NCBI GenBank assembly: GCA_958510825.1
Contig: OY294052.1
Span: 8,825,816 to 8,889,815 of the forward strand
Length of the DNA stretch: 64,000 nt
Direction: 5' to 3'
Source: Brachypterus glaber
Lineage: Eukaryota; Arthropoda; Insecta; Coleoptera; Kateretidae
Shown here: one piece after another, positions 10,335 to 21,776 of the stretch
Layout: each line of letters begins with the position of its first letter
How positions within the stretch are numbered: the first letter of the stretch is position 1
Translations under genes and position numbers: made by a program
Notes under the pieces: model-generated
Databases searched by the model: none
What the model saw: only the letters and a program-made list of their open reading frames with translations
Told to the model about the DNA's origin: nothing

Positions 10335-12139
10335 CTAAAAAAGAAACAACTTATAACTTTTATGTTATTTATATGTACACTATAGTTATAATAGAACTTA
10401 GTACATGTACAGTAAGGTCCAAAAGTCACCCACCCTCCCTCTTAACTTTTGAATACTTCAAATTTGGAACACACTAATAAGAAAACTCAAATTATCTTTT
10501 GCATATATTTAAGGTTTTCAGCATTAGTGGAAATTTTTTTTAATTGGAAAGGGACTTCTTGTAATACATCATTTTAAAGCCTATAAAATTCTTTATTTTA
10601 TCATATTTTTTTTATTTTTTGAAAATGGAAATTTGCGTGAAATTTTCTTGAAAAAAAAAAAGAAATAATTTTTTAAAAATAACTAATTTTATGATGTAAA
10701 AATGTATGATAAATTATACTTCTAAAGTATTTTCAGATTATACAAATGTATAATTATAATTTTTTCGTTTTTCAAAAAAAATTAAAAGATCTTTGTAGAG
10801 GATAGACTCCACATGTTCAGCTCACATTTTTTTAGTAACTTCCATGTTTAGTTTTCTTTTTTCATTTTTTTTTTAATTAAAGTAAATTATATTAAAATGT
10901 TATTTTTGCATAAGCAACATAACAAAAAATAAATAAATAAAAAAAATCAAGTTTTTTTTTTTAATATTTTTATGGTAATCTAGAGGTAAAAAATCTTCTT
11001 ATTTTAAGTTTTTAGAAAATTTGAATAAATTGCGCATTTAGGGGTTAAGGGATTAGAACAGTTCCATTAAAAAAAAAACAAACAAAAAAAAAATACGAAA
11101 TATTTTTTTAATAAATTATTTTTAAATTAGCATAATTGTACTAAAATTTAAAAAATAACAAAATTTGTTACTGCATTTAATGCAGAATTTTTTTAGAACG
11201 GTAAGTACTTATATCTTTTTCGAGAAGTTCATATATTTTATACCAATTTTAAATCTACCGACATTTCACCTTCATAGCCCCTTAAAAACTTAGGGTCAAT
11301 AAAAAACTTAAAACAGCTAACATTTTTTAAATTTGGTGTGCCTTAAAACTTAATGCTGTAGTACTTTTTTCCTATTCCAACTGTAGATAACAACTTTTGT
11401 ATAAAAAAAAAACAACTGTAGACTCAAATTTCGCTATTTTAGTCAAAACCATCTAGATCCGTTAAAAATATACAGAGAGTGTTATAAATTATTTATATAC
11501 AAAAAATTTTCACATATACTTAAAAAATAATAAAAAAAAAAAAAAAATAAAAAAAAATACATTTAAAAAAAAGATCTTTTTTGTAGAACGTAAACCGCTG
11601 ACAAAATTTTGTACACCTTTAGGAGAAAATCTTCAAAGATTTCCTCGTAACCTTCAAAGATTTTTCTCCAGATTTCCTCCAATTTGTACACCTGAATTCA
11701 TCTGCGGTTTACCCCTTGAGAAGAACTAAAAAAAAAATCAAAAAAACTAAAAACTAAATTTTGTTTTAGCGAAAAAAACAAACAAATTTGAAATTTTTTT
11801 TTTTCAAAAAAATATTTTCAAAAAAAAAAATTAAAAACAAATTCAAAATTTTTGGGGGGATAACTTTCAAAATTAGTAAAATTGATCCTTATAATTAAAG
11901 TATTTTTTCCTGACGGAAGTTTCTTTCAGCTTTTTTCGATTTTTTTAGAAGTTTAACCCCCCACAACTTTTTTGTTGTTACTTTTAAAATTGGTAGAATT
12001 GATCCTTATAAAAAATGTATTTCTTCCTGAAAAGGTTGCATTAATCGAAATTTTCTTTCAGCTTTTTTCGTTTTTTTTTTTTTTAATTTTAACCCCGAAT
12101 AACTTTTTTGTTTTGGGGTATAACTTTCAAAAACAATAG
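10335..12139. other. Gene-less AT-rich stretch
   Basis: Long A and T tracts. TACAGTAAGGTCCAAAAGTC at 10409 resembles a Tc1-type end. CTTCAAAGATTTCCTCG-like duplicates occur near 11628-11690. No coding signal. Confidence 0.4.
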
Positions 12140-12650
12140 TGATCTCATATGACTTGATTTTTCCTAAAAATTTGGAGTCGATCAGATAATTGAGTTATCG
12201 TTTCCATTAAAAACGTGACATCAGACAGACAGATGGACAGACCACGGATAGACGGACGGACGACTGATGGACAGACGGACGGACAGAAGAACGCACGGAT
12301 GGACAGACAGTGGAACAGACGGACGGAAATCTTCAAAGTTTCTCATTTTTTCATGAAACACATTTATATCCAAAATTTTTTTTTTCTAGGACGTTTTTTG
12401 GCTATTTTGGGAAATTCAATACTACCGGTATACCGTATATTATTCTAGCGCAGGCTCTGTGAATAATATAATAACTGAACCAAAATAAAGAAACCTTATG
12501 GTAAAAATTGTATTTCTTTTTCCACCTTCCGAGTTGAAAAAATAATACCTGAATAAAAACTAAAAATTTAACAAAAACTAGGAACAAATCAATGAAATGT
12601 AATATTTATTTGTTAACTGATTTAACTTGTCAATTCTTAGTTTTTTTTAA
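12140..12650 (+). repeat. Dispersed repeat R1, copy 1 left part, with GACA/GACG microsatellite
   Basis: Shares AAAAATTTGGAGTCG, GACATCAGAC, a run of GGACAGACGGACG-type tetramers, TTTCATGAAACACATTTATA, ACTACCGGTATACC and TTATTCTAGCGCAGG with copies at 16925-17590 and 29595-29900. Interrupted by the TTAA element at 12651 and resumes at 13605. Frames giving PSVCPSV repeats are artefacts of the tetramer run. Confidence 0.8.
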
Positions 12651-13604
12651 CCCGGCGTCTGACACGTGGGGTGTCACAAACCCCAGAGTCCAAATATTAC
12701 TCCGTAAATATTTCATTTTCGCGCCAAGCGAAGACAGCGCCTCCGTACCTTTCAATCGCTTTTTACTTTGCACAGTGTAGCATGAACGGCAGTATAAATA
12801 TTGAAGCATTAGAGGCCACGTCCTTTTGAAGTCGCCTGGGGTTTCTGACACCCCACGTGTCAGTAAAATTTATTTTCCTACAACCTAGCTAGTAGTTAGT
12901 GCCTATTTTCCACCTGTTGCCTATGAAAATGGTTGAAAAGTGAAAATTAGTTGATTTTTTACATCTGCTGTCAGAAAATGAGTAAACGTGAAACACATAA
13001 CCTTAAATTGACAAATTAATATTTTAAGACAATTTTTGCGTCTTTTGGATGTTTAGGTCGTAGAAAAAAATGGTATACAGACCTCGACGCAAACTATTTC
13101 GGTGGACTTCGAAAGATTTTTTACTCGGCTGCGCCTCATAAAAAAATAAGCACTCTCTTGCACTGAAAACTAGGTTCGCGTACTCGGTGCGTAATATATT
13201 ATTATCTTCCTGTTTCTCCTGTATTTTTCGGTCATATTACTATTACTTAAAGTAATTTATTTTGAACACTACCTATAATATTTAAAAGTTTATAATTTAT
13301 GTTATTCATTTAGATCGTTGTTTGGCAATTTTAAACGTTATTTTTTTTTTAGTTAATGGAAAACAAAAAGCTTTCCTATTTTTTTTAAATTTGATTTATT
13401 TTTGTTAACCGATTAAAAATAAACATATATGTATTTAAGATTTTAAAAATTATTTTTAGGTTAATATATTGTATAACTCGAATATTTTACTACATTTTAT
13501 ATAAAATTTATTAAATAAAGCAAAAACGGTCCCATTTATTGTTGGGGTTTATTACACCCCACCTGTCGTTACTTGTAAAACTAAACCACCTGTCAGACGC
13601 CGAG
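12651..13604. mobile_element. piggyBac-like non-autonomous element (954 bp) with TTAA target duplication
   Basis: TTAA at 12647-12650 and 13605-13608. Left end CCCGGCGTCTGACACGTGG; right end on the complement CTCGGCGTCTGACAGGTGG. Removing one TTAA and the insert restores repeat R1 as found uninterrupted at 17484-17487. TTAA target choice and a CCC start are hallmarks of piggyBac. A second inverted copy of the subterminal block lies at 12836-12863, so 12659-12863 can fold into a hairpin. No transposase frame is seen. Confidence 0.82.
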
Positions 13605-13712
13605 TTAAGTTTTATAATAAAAAAAAATCACAACCTTCGATATCTTGTATTAAATTTTCACTCATCTTTAAAACAACTACACCAAACTTAAACTATCAAT
13701 AGAACTTGTAAC
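13605..13712 (+). repeat. Dispersed repeat R1, copy 1 right part
   Basis: Continues R1 after the TTAA insertion: TTATAATAAAAAAAAATCAC, CAACCTTCGATAT, ACTCATCTTTAAAAC and CACCAAACTTAAACTATCA, the same order as in copy 2 at 17490-17580. Confidence 0.75.
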
Positions 13713-13802
13713 AACAATTATTATTGTCATTACAATTGTTCTGTTTTCTTAATTTATTTTTAACAGAACGTATAATATCAATAGTCTTCTTCTTCTTCTT
13801 TA

Positions 13803-13970
13803 AATCAATGGGCTTTTCATAGAATTTGACAAGCGCCTAATTGCAGCTCTCTGTGCAGGAGTTTGTTTTGGTTTTTTCTTGGTTTGGACTTTTTTTTTAA
13901 TGTTTTTTTTAATGAGGGGGCCTTGGTTTACGTTAACGTTGGTTTGGCGTCTCTCTGGTGTTTTTTTTTG
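13803..13970 (-). other. Short lysine/arginine-rich open frame
   Basis: Complement reads NVNVNQGPLIKKNIKKKVQT, then KKKPKQTPAQRAAIRRLSNS and a stop. The ending looks protein-like, but the upstream part is doubtful and no family was recognised. It could be a remnant of a mobile element or chance. Confidence 0.2.
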
Positions 13971-15141
13971 TAATTTAAAACAACAAATTTTAAAACGGTC
14001 AACGCATGCTCGTGTGCATGCGCAGTTTATCAAAACGCGTCATAAAGAGCTGCACATAAGCGCTCCTTTCCACATACGTAATAAAATTACTAAACGTTAT
14101 AATTCATGAATAAAATTGTTACATTTGTTTATTAATAAAGGTTATCGAATTGTTTAAATGTTTGATTTAATTATTTATTTATCTTTAAATTAAAAACAAA
14201 AAAATTATCAAAATGTAAATTTAAGAAATATCATTATGCAACCAATTATACAAGACGATGTATTTAAAATAGAATATTACAAAATGTTCTGCAACTGATT
14301 ATACACAATATGTGTATTTAAAATAGTATACTCAAAGTATATTATGATTTATCGGAATTGATAATATTGATGAAAGTTGCTTTTCACCCCTGAAACGAAC
14401 AACATGTACTTTTCATGCAATTTTGATGACTAAAAGAAAAATAAAAGTAAAAAAGGTCTCGCCTCGCTTTCTCTGACGAAAATTAAAAAAATAAATAAAT
14501 GTATCTGACGAAAATTTTAATGAAAAAAAAATCTCCCATCTAAAAAGCTTTGTCCCTGGCGAAAAAAATCATACTAAAAACAAAAAGCTTTACATCCTGA
14601 ACCCCTGACGCAAGTTTTGATTGATGACTAAAAAAAGCCTCTGAAAACAGTTGAAAAAAAAAAGATTGATCTCGCATATCCTTGGGATTTTGCAGAATAA
14701 ATTAAAAATTTGCTGAATGAATGCAAATATTTTCCGAATTGAAAAACTTTGGGGGGGTGTCACACCCTTCCATATCCGCCTTATGTCCGGCCCTGGGTGT
14801 AATTTTATAATTATATGGGAATTCCCATGACTTAAGTCATGTTTTCTATAAGCTATATTCTTATAGTCTAGAATTTAAAGTTAAAAAGAAAGCTTTCCTT
14901 GAAACCTTTAATGACTTACTAAAACTAAAGCTTAACGTAAAGTTTCAAAAGTAACCTTTCTGAAAGTTTATATTCAAGCTTTCTTAAAGCTTTAATTTGA
15001 AACGTTGCCTAAGTTAGGAATATAAACCTTGACATAACCTTTTTTTACAGACGTTTTTAAAAGCTTGCAAATCTAAGCTTACAGCAACTTTTCATAAGTA
15101 ACCTTTCTAAAAATTTGTATTAAAGCTTTCTTAAAGCTTTA

Positions 15142-15713
15142 TAGAGTTGTAAAAAACCGTTTTTTTTTTGAAGGCTTGTTTTTTTTTTTTGAAGTTTTTT
15201 TTGTGTTTTTTTTTTTGGTTTTTTTTGTTTTTTTTTTTGTGAAAATACTCAAAAAATTACAACTTTTGTATTTTAGGATCAATTTCAATAGTTTTTATTA
15301 GTTTTTATTTCAAAATACTTTATTCGTCGTGAAATAATAAAATATATAGATTATACGCCATCTGTTAACGAGTTTAGGAGTTGAAACTTCAGTCACATAA
15401 CCTCACTTTTCTAACGTGTCAAATTTATGAAGTTTGTTTATGATGCCTGGCCGCAAAAACAGCAACGTATCAAATCTTTTTATAGACACACAAACTAACG
15501 GAAAAGTTCCGAAAGTGAAATGCATGTTTTGTAAAACACTTCATACATGACTTTTACAATAAAAAATGTGTTAATTTTTAATAAAAAAAAACAAATTTGT
15601 TTTTTTACAACTGTGTTTTTTTTAATAAAAAAACAAATTTGTTTTTTTTTATAAAGTCTAGCTTTGTTTTTAAACGGTTTTTTTGTGTTTTTTTTTTTTA
15701 ATTTACAACTCTA
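15142..15713 (+). mobile_element. hAT-type MITE (572 bp) with perfect 8-bp target duplication
   Basis: AAGCTTTA flanks both sides (15134-15141 and 15714-15721). Ends are TAGAGTTGTAAA and its perfect inverse TTTACAACTCTA, fitting the TAGNG hAT start. The tandem repeat unit beside it shows the unoccupied site AAAGCTTTAATTT. Long T and A tracts and a truncated BED-finger-like start lie inside. Confidence 0.9.
15443..15550 (+). pseudogene. Truncated hAT transposase N-terminus (BED finger start)
   Basis: ATG frame of 35 codons: MPGRKNSNVSNLFIDTQTNG then KVPKVKCMFCKTLHT and a stop. VKCMFC gives the first Cys pair of a BED-type zinc finger, as at the N-terminus of many hAT transposases. The His pair and the catalytic region are absent, so this is an internal-deletion relic. 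The hAT termini around it support the reading. Confidence 0.65.
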
Positions 15714-16264
15714 AAGCTTTAATTTAAAACCTTGCTTAAGTTAAGGATATAAAGCTTGACGTAACCTTTTTTTACAAACGTTTTTAAAAGCTTGCAAATG
15801 TAAGCTTACAGCAACGTTGGCAAGGTTGCATGCTCAGTGGGATTACTCCATGATATATTCATCATGACTATCTCTCAAACTTCATCATAAATGTTGTAGA
15901 AATACAAAGATCAAAATTCAAACATTTTAATTAAACCTTAATTAATAATTAGAAAACTTTACAAAGTAACCAATATAAATTTTTTAAAATTAAAAGTTTT
16001 AGATATTTTTTCATTTAACAAGTTTTGTTGTATTTTTTTTTTTCAAAAAATATAACTGTCTCTCCATAATGACATGAATAATATTTATTTATTAAATATA
16101 AATACCATACAAGGTCTAGCAAAGAACCACAATTCCCAGAGATCACATATAATAAAATTTAACATCCAAATGTGCAACAACAAAACTAAGATTTAGTTCT
16201 ACATAGTCCGGCTGCGAACAATGTGTGCTGCAGAGTAACTTGATTTTACATATATAAAATTATA

Positions 16265-16520
16265 AATTTCGCATATCCCTGGTTAAAATAAGTTCATGAA
16301 GATAACATTCGAAGATAGGCCTTATTAAGATTAGTTTACACTCAAAACCTCGTTGATGTATCTCTAAGGGTTCCTGAGTTATTAAATAAAAACCAATATT
16401 TTTAGCCACTTTTAAAGCGGCTTAGCTCTCTTACGACGCATTTTTAGAAATATGTTTATAGGAACTTTTTTTCATATTTTCCTATGTAGAACCACCCCTT
16501 AAAATTAAGACCCTATTTCT
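16265..16520. repeat. Foldback family A, terminal-arm fragment
   Basis: CCTGGTTAAAATAAGTTCAT, AAACCTCGTTGATGTATCTC, GGGTTCCTGAGTTATTAAAT, AGCGGCTTAGCTCTCTTACG and AGGAACTTTTTTTCATATTT match the right arm of 37844-39011. Confidence 0.75.
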
Positions 16521-16615
16521 GAATAATAGTAAAGTCCAATTAAAATTACATTAAAAACTAAATGGGTGTAAAAATTTTGTAACCTAAATATTTTGTCTAC
16601 GAAAATACTTTTAGG

Positions 16616-16690
16616 TTACATATAAATATACATACGTATGTATATGTATGTATGTATATGTAGGTACATGTATCTACTACTTGTACATAT
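16616..16690 (+). repeat. Short ATGTATGT-type simple repeat
   Basis: Imperfect alternation of ATAC, GTAT and ATGT units; no other content seen. Confidence 0.7.
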
Positions 16691-16924
16691 TAGTATTATA
16701 AGCTTTAAAATGAAGTATCACACGACCCCTTTTCCATTAAAAAAAATTTTATGAGCCCCTTCCCATATTTTAAGAGTTAAAAATATTAAATACCTATGCA
16801 AAAAGATAGTATACATTGTCTTATTTAAAAGTACATTTAAAATCGATATCTCAACTCTTTAAAAAGAGGGGGTTGACTTTAGGTCCTCTCTGTATACAAT
16901 TTGCATGAGTGACAGTGACATTTT

Positions 16925-17590
16925 TTATGATGAGCCAACTTGATTTTTACTAAAAATTTGGAGTCGTTTGGATAACTGAATTATCATTTCCATAAAAAAC
17001 TTGACATCAGACGGACAGACGACGGACAGATGGACGGACGACTGATGGACAGAAGGACGGACAGACAGACGGACAGACGGATGGACAGACGGAAGGACAG
17101 ACGGACGGACAGACGAACAGATGGACGGACAGACAGACAGACGGACGGACAGACGGACGGACATCTTCAAAGTTTCTTATTTTTTCATGAAACACATTTA
17201 TATCCAAAAGTTTTTTGTCTAGGATGTTTTTTGGCGATTTTGGGAAATTCGATACTACCGGTATACCCTATAATATTATTCTAGCGCAGGCGCTATGAAT
17301 AATATAATAACTGCACCAAAATAAAGAAATCTTATGGCAAAAAATGTATTTCTTTTTTCACCTTCCGAGTTGAAAAAATAATACCTGAATAAAAACTAAA
17401 AATTTAACAAAAACTAGGAACAAATCAATGAAATGTAATATTTATTTGTTAACTTTGATTTAACTTGTCAATTCTTAGTTTTTTTAAGTTGTTTGATAAT
17501 AAAAAAAAAATCACAACCTTCGATATATTGTATTTCACTCATCTTTAAAATAACTACACCAAACTTAAACTGTCAATAGAACTAACTTAA
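16925..17590 (+). repeat. Dispersed repeat R1, copy 2 (uninterrupted)
   Basis: Same landmarks as copy 1, with a longer GGACAGACGGACG tetramer run at about 17008-17162. It keeps a single TTAA at 17484-17487, where copy 1 has the 954-bp element, so it serves as the empty site. Confidence 0.8.
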
Positions 17591-17699
17591 TTTTACACAT
17601 ATAAAATTATAAATAAGCTTTATAATTTACTTCACACATATATTTCTGTATATGTGCAAAAACTATTATCTTTTTTTTTAAATACCCAATTTCGATAAC

Positions 17700-18560
17700 A
17701 TTAATTAATTTGTAGTATACTGGGTGTTTCACTAGAGACAGATCAAACGATTTGTGGCGTTATTAACAATGATATGAAAATTACATTTTTACCAGTTAAT
17801 TTAGACCTAATTATCTTCAATTGAATCCAAACAAAAGTTCTCTACTTTTTTGTTTTTTTTTGGCAAAAAAGTGCCATCGCCCTTTCCTGGATAAAATAAG
17901 TAAATAAAAATTACATAAAATGATAGCCTTTATCAATTTTAAGGGATGTGCAAAGTTCGTTACTGTGTTTCATAGGTTTCCAGGTATATTATTTTTAAAT
18001 TACTTTTTAGATGTATCGTTAAAAGGGTCAGAGTTAATTTTTGGACTAACATTTATAGGAACTTTTTTCATATTTTACTTTCCCCAAGGAAAATCTTGCT
18101 TAAGTAAAAAAAATATTGCTTTTTTTACGTTTCTGGACGTTTTATATCCAAAAAAATTGTTTTTCATAAAAAAAAAATCTTGCCGGTCTATCGGTCTGTC
18201 TGTATGTGTGGTCGGGAAGTGTGACCACTATAAGTTAAGAACGCTTCGGGGTAAAGACTTTAAATTTGGAACACAGGTTGATTATCCAAAGTTCTAGGCT
18301 GGGATGGTTTTTCGTGAAAATCCGGTTGGGATAAGGGGGTAAAATGGGGTAAAAACGATTTTTTTCAAAAACATATTTTTTCAATTTATATCTAGTTTTA
18401 CGAAAAAGAAAATTTAATTTTTTAAATTTTTTTTTATTTATTTTTTTTAATTTTGTTTTTGATTTTAATGAACCTAACTAAGCCTATTGCCTATTATTTT
18501 ATTGGCAGCAGTATTTTAATGAAGAATCACTCCTTAAAATATCTACATGTGACTCCGGAA
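17700..18560. other. Gene-less repeat-like stretch
   Basis: Holds transposon-like ends (ATACTGGGTGTTTCACTAGA near 17717, GAACACCCTGTATAATTATT near 18555), the family-A subterminal block AACATTTATAGGAAC at 18048, and a TCTGTCTGTATGTGTGGTCG tract near 18193. The 125-codon open frame at 17920-18297 crosses these repeats and is not taken as a gene. Confidence 0.5.
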
Positions 18561-18728
18561 CACCCTGTATAATTATTAGAGACGATATTAATAGCCAAGT
18601 CAAATTAAATATTTATTTAGATAAAATATTAAAAAATAGAAAACTTCATTACATCAAGTGGTATTTTATCTGAATTTGTATTCTAATTTACGTATCTGTT
18701 AAAAAAAAAACTACTTATATACAGAAAT

Positions 18729-19690
18729 AGGGTCATTTATTTTAAGGGCTGATTCTATATTGAAAAATATAAATAAAAGTTCCCTTTGAAAGTTGCTAAA
18801 AAATTCGGTTTTTATTTAATTATAATAACTTGGAAATCCTTTGAGATATAGCATTTTGCTCGTGAACTAATCTTAATATGTATGTTATTTTCATGTACTT
18901 AGTTTAACCAGGATTGTTCGAAACAGGGGGGTCTTATCAGTTTTGTACGCCAAACCTTTTACTGTGTGACTTTTTTGTTTTTTTATTTTTGGAATGTGAT
19001 TCCTCCAAAATACATATGAAAGGTACTCTTGTTGTTATACTGTAGGATTAACCATTTTCGAGAAAAAATAATTTAAAAGTGAAATTTCACTGTTCGAGGA
19101 CTAAAAATTAAATACTAATATGTTTAAACTCAAAATTTCTATGATGTATGGTTATTTTATACAAAAAAACTAAGAAAAAAACTTTCTATACATGTAGGTC
19201 GAAAAATCGCTTTTTAAAAATGGTGCATTTTTAGGAGACCATAGCCCTCTTAGCACTGATTTTTGGAAGTACCTGTATGTGAGGTTTTTTTCTTAGGTTT
19301 TGATGTAAATTCACCTTGCTAGGTCATTGAAATTTCGGTTTTCAAAATTTTAGTCTTTCGTCCTCGAACTGTGAAATTTCACTTTCAAATGATTTTTTCT
19401 CAAAAGCGATACAGTATTGCAAAAATAGTACTTATTTATGTATTTTTACCTAAAGAATCACATTCCAAATATAAAATTACAAAAAAGTTACACAGAAAAA
19501 AGTTTGGAACAAAAAACTGATAAGCTCCCCCCCCCCCCCCGTTTCACATACCCCTGGTTTAAATAAGTACAAGAAGATAACATTTGAAGATGGATATTAT
19601 TAAGATTAGTTTACATTTAAAACCTGGTTGATGTATCTCAAAGGGTTCCTGAGTTATTAAATAAAAACCAATTTTTCAACATTTTTCCCT
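18729..19690. mobile_element. Foldback family A, near-palindromic copy
   Basis: Arms about 18729-19215 and 19225-19690 are inverted copies; the same blocks (CGGTTTTTATTTAAT, CTCGAACTGTGAAATTTCAC, AAAAAGTTACACAGAAAAAA, CCCCTGGTTTAAATAAGTAC) occur in 37844-39011. A C tract sits at 19528-19540. The outer ends are eroded. Confidence 0.8.
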
Positions 19691-19977
19691 CACACTGCTA
19701 GTCTATCCTCCCTTTTTTGGTCTGCGGATTCAACAGCAACCAAATAATTTAAACTAAAACGTTTACATATTTATGTTATTTTCCAAATTAGAAATTCAGT
19801 GTTTGTGCAGTTTGCTAGTATTAGTTTAGTTGGCAATAAGTTAGGCAAGTAGAGTTTATTAAACTTTCTAAGTAATATGCAAAATTTCCTGTTATTGTGC
19901 ACCAACTCTTTGACATGATGTGTTTTGTAAATTTCATGTTATCCATTTACCGTTTTATAAGTGTACTTAATATAAGT
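19690..19977. other. Gene-less, nothing recognised
   Basis: AT-rich spacer between a foldback and the non-LTR fragment. No repeat or coding signal recognised. Confidence 0.4.
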
Positions 19978-20492
19978 ATAGTGGTGCCCCCGATTAGACT
20001 TAAGGGTAGTCTTATAAGTTTAGTGTCGCAATTCATATACTTAGGGCATATTCTAACCTGTGATCTCTCCGATAATCTCGACATTCAGAGACAGTACAAA
20101 GCCCTCTGCGTCCCTGCTAATATGTTAACCCGTCGTTTCTACAAGTGTAACTCTGACATTAAAAAACTGTTATTTCAAACATATTGCTCAGGGATCTACA
20201 TGTCCGAAATTTGGTGTAATTATACACTGGGATGGTGGAATAACTGCGCGTGTGCTATAATAATGCGTTTAGACTCTTAAATAACATACCGAGATTTTCT
20301 AGTGCTAGTGAAACGTTTGCTACGGCTCGTGTTAATGACTTCCTAGCTATTCGTAGATTTCGGGCTTTTGGGTTCCGCTATCGTCTGTATAAATCTTCCA
20401 ACCTCTTTATTGTGGCTCTGCTGAGGAGTGACATTCTACGGCGTTCCAATCTATGGCAAACCTGGAGTAGAGTTTTAATGGGGAGACGGTAG
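19978..20492 (+). pseudogene. Non-LTR retrotransposon ORF2 C-terminal fragment, frameshifted
   Basis: Frame 1 to about 20240 reads FIYLGHILTCDLSDNLDIQR, then ANMLTRRFYKCNSDIKKLLF and CSGIYMSEIWCNYTLG. The reading then moves to another frame, YNNAFRLLNNIPRFSSASET, RVNDFLAIRRFRAFGFRYRL and SNLWQTW, ending at 20492. The YLGHIL and region after it match the post-RT domain of insect LINE proteins. One base appears lost near 20238-20242, so the copy is dead. The clade is not assigned. Confidence 0.82.
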
Positions 20493-20608
20493 CTCTTTTG
20501 AACTTTTGTATATTAGCTAATTATTAATTTTCTTGTAGGTATTTTGTATGTTTTGCATTTTTTTTTGTATATGGCCCTCTGGGCTGGAATAAAGGATTAT
20601 TATTATTA
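19978..20608 (+). mobile_element. 5'-truncated non-LTR retrotransposon end
   Basis: Reverse-transcriptase-protein C-terminus followed by a 3' UTR ending TATATGGCCCTCTGGGCTGG, AATAAAGGA and an ATT repeat. The 5' end is cut at about 19978, typical for LINE copies. Confidence 0.8.
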
Positions 20609-20804
20609 TTTAGGGTTATTTGTGATAAACACTCGGAAATGAAGCAAATAAAAACTTTATTGCATTACATAATCATGTCAAAGTTTCACCTAGTATTTAG
20701 GCTTCTTCAGGGCTAAATTATTAAATAGCCTTGAAGAAGCCTAAATATCAGGTGAAACGTTGGCATGATTGTGTTTATCACAAATAACCCTAAATAAATT
20801 TCAA
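20609..20804. repeat. Long hairpin, 196 bp
   Basis: Outer arms TTTAGGGTTATTTGTGATAA and its inverse, inner arms CACCTAGTATTTAGGCTTCT and its near-inverse, loop AAATTATTAAAT. It directly follows the ATT tail of the LINE fragment. Confidence 0.85.
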
Positions 20805-20879
20805 GAAGCATCCTGTAGGAAATATTATTATTATTATTATAACCCTATCATTATTAAAATAAATAAAGATAAACTAGTC

Positions 20880-21770
20880 ATTTAAAAACAAAAGCGTGTT
20901 TTGTAAAAAAGGCTTTATATAAAAAAGGATCACATACTAAGGTATAGGAGCTTACTTGGATATTTTGGGGAGGGAGAGATCTAAGAGTAAGAAGGATATA
21001 GGTAGACCTAGAATGGAAACTGCTCACAAATAACAAAGGATGCGGGTTTTATTGGTAAATAAAAGGTGGAATATGACAAAACATTAAAATAATGCAGCTT
21101 TAGATTGCATCGTCTAAAATCACTCACATTACCCTTTTAAGGTAATTTAAACGCCATTTCTGTAGGATTAATTCCATGGTAACTTTCGTTACAGCCGCAG
21201 AAAGAATGACACTTTCTTTTAGACATTTTATTATATTATTACTAAAGATTGTTTGTTACTTATTAATTTTAAAGACTGTTTGTGAAAAAATAAACATAAT
21301 ATGTTTTAGAGTAACAACTTTAATTAAATAACTAAAGTTACTTAGGGTTCCATAATATGTATTATTCATATAAAAATTAATTTATTTTGTAATACGGTAA
21401 CAAGTTTACAGTGTAATCTTAAAATATCGATTAATAATCAGAAAATAAAACCCATTCTTTATAATGTAAACAAAAGAAAAGTATTTCATTCAATGTGGTA
21501 TCCTTCCCACAGAGAGTTCAGTGAAGTAGCAGCTTTCTCAATCTGTACTTGACGTCGACAAATTGCGTACACAACATGGAAAATATCACTTTCTATGGAA
21601 AATTGGAAATTAGACTCAAGATATAAATTTTCAGTAATAAGTTTGAAAATAATTGGTTTTTGTTTATAAATGATGAAAATGTACTTTGTTATATTTTTAA
21701 ATAGCTTAAATCTCTGTTTAAAAACCCAATTTAATAATATTAAAGTTTAATCAGGTTTTAAAATCAGTTG
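20880..21770. other. Gene-less stretch
   Basis: AT-rich with no coding frame or repeat family I could tie to another copy in the window. Confidence 0.4.
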
Positions 21771-21776
21771 ATTCAT

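Larger units (their letters stand above)
14940..15835 (+). repeat. Two tandem copies of a roughly 150-bp repeat, split by a hAT MITE
   Basis: Units share AGTAACCTTTCTGAAAGTTT, TTCTTAAAGCTTTAATTT, AAACGTTGCCTAAGTTAGGA, TGACATAACCTTTTTTTACA and AAAGCTTGCAAATCTAAGCT. Unit 1 is about 14947-15098; unit 2 runs 15099-15141 and resumes after the insert at 15722. Confidence 0.7.

Noticed and set aside
16925..17284. PSVCPSV / TDRRTDG repeat frames (also at 12145-12448)
   Set aside because: Both strands of GACA/GACG tetramers inside repeat R1 stay open by chance.
17920..18297. 125-codon frame
   Set aside because: Crosses the family-A subterminal block and other repeats; composition follows T-rich DNA.
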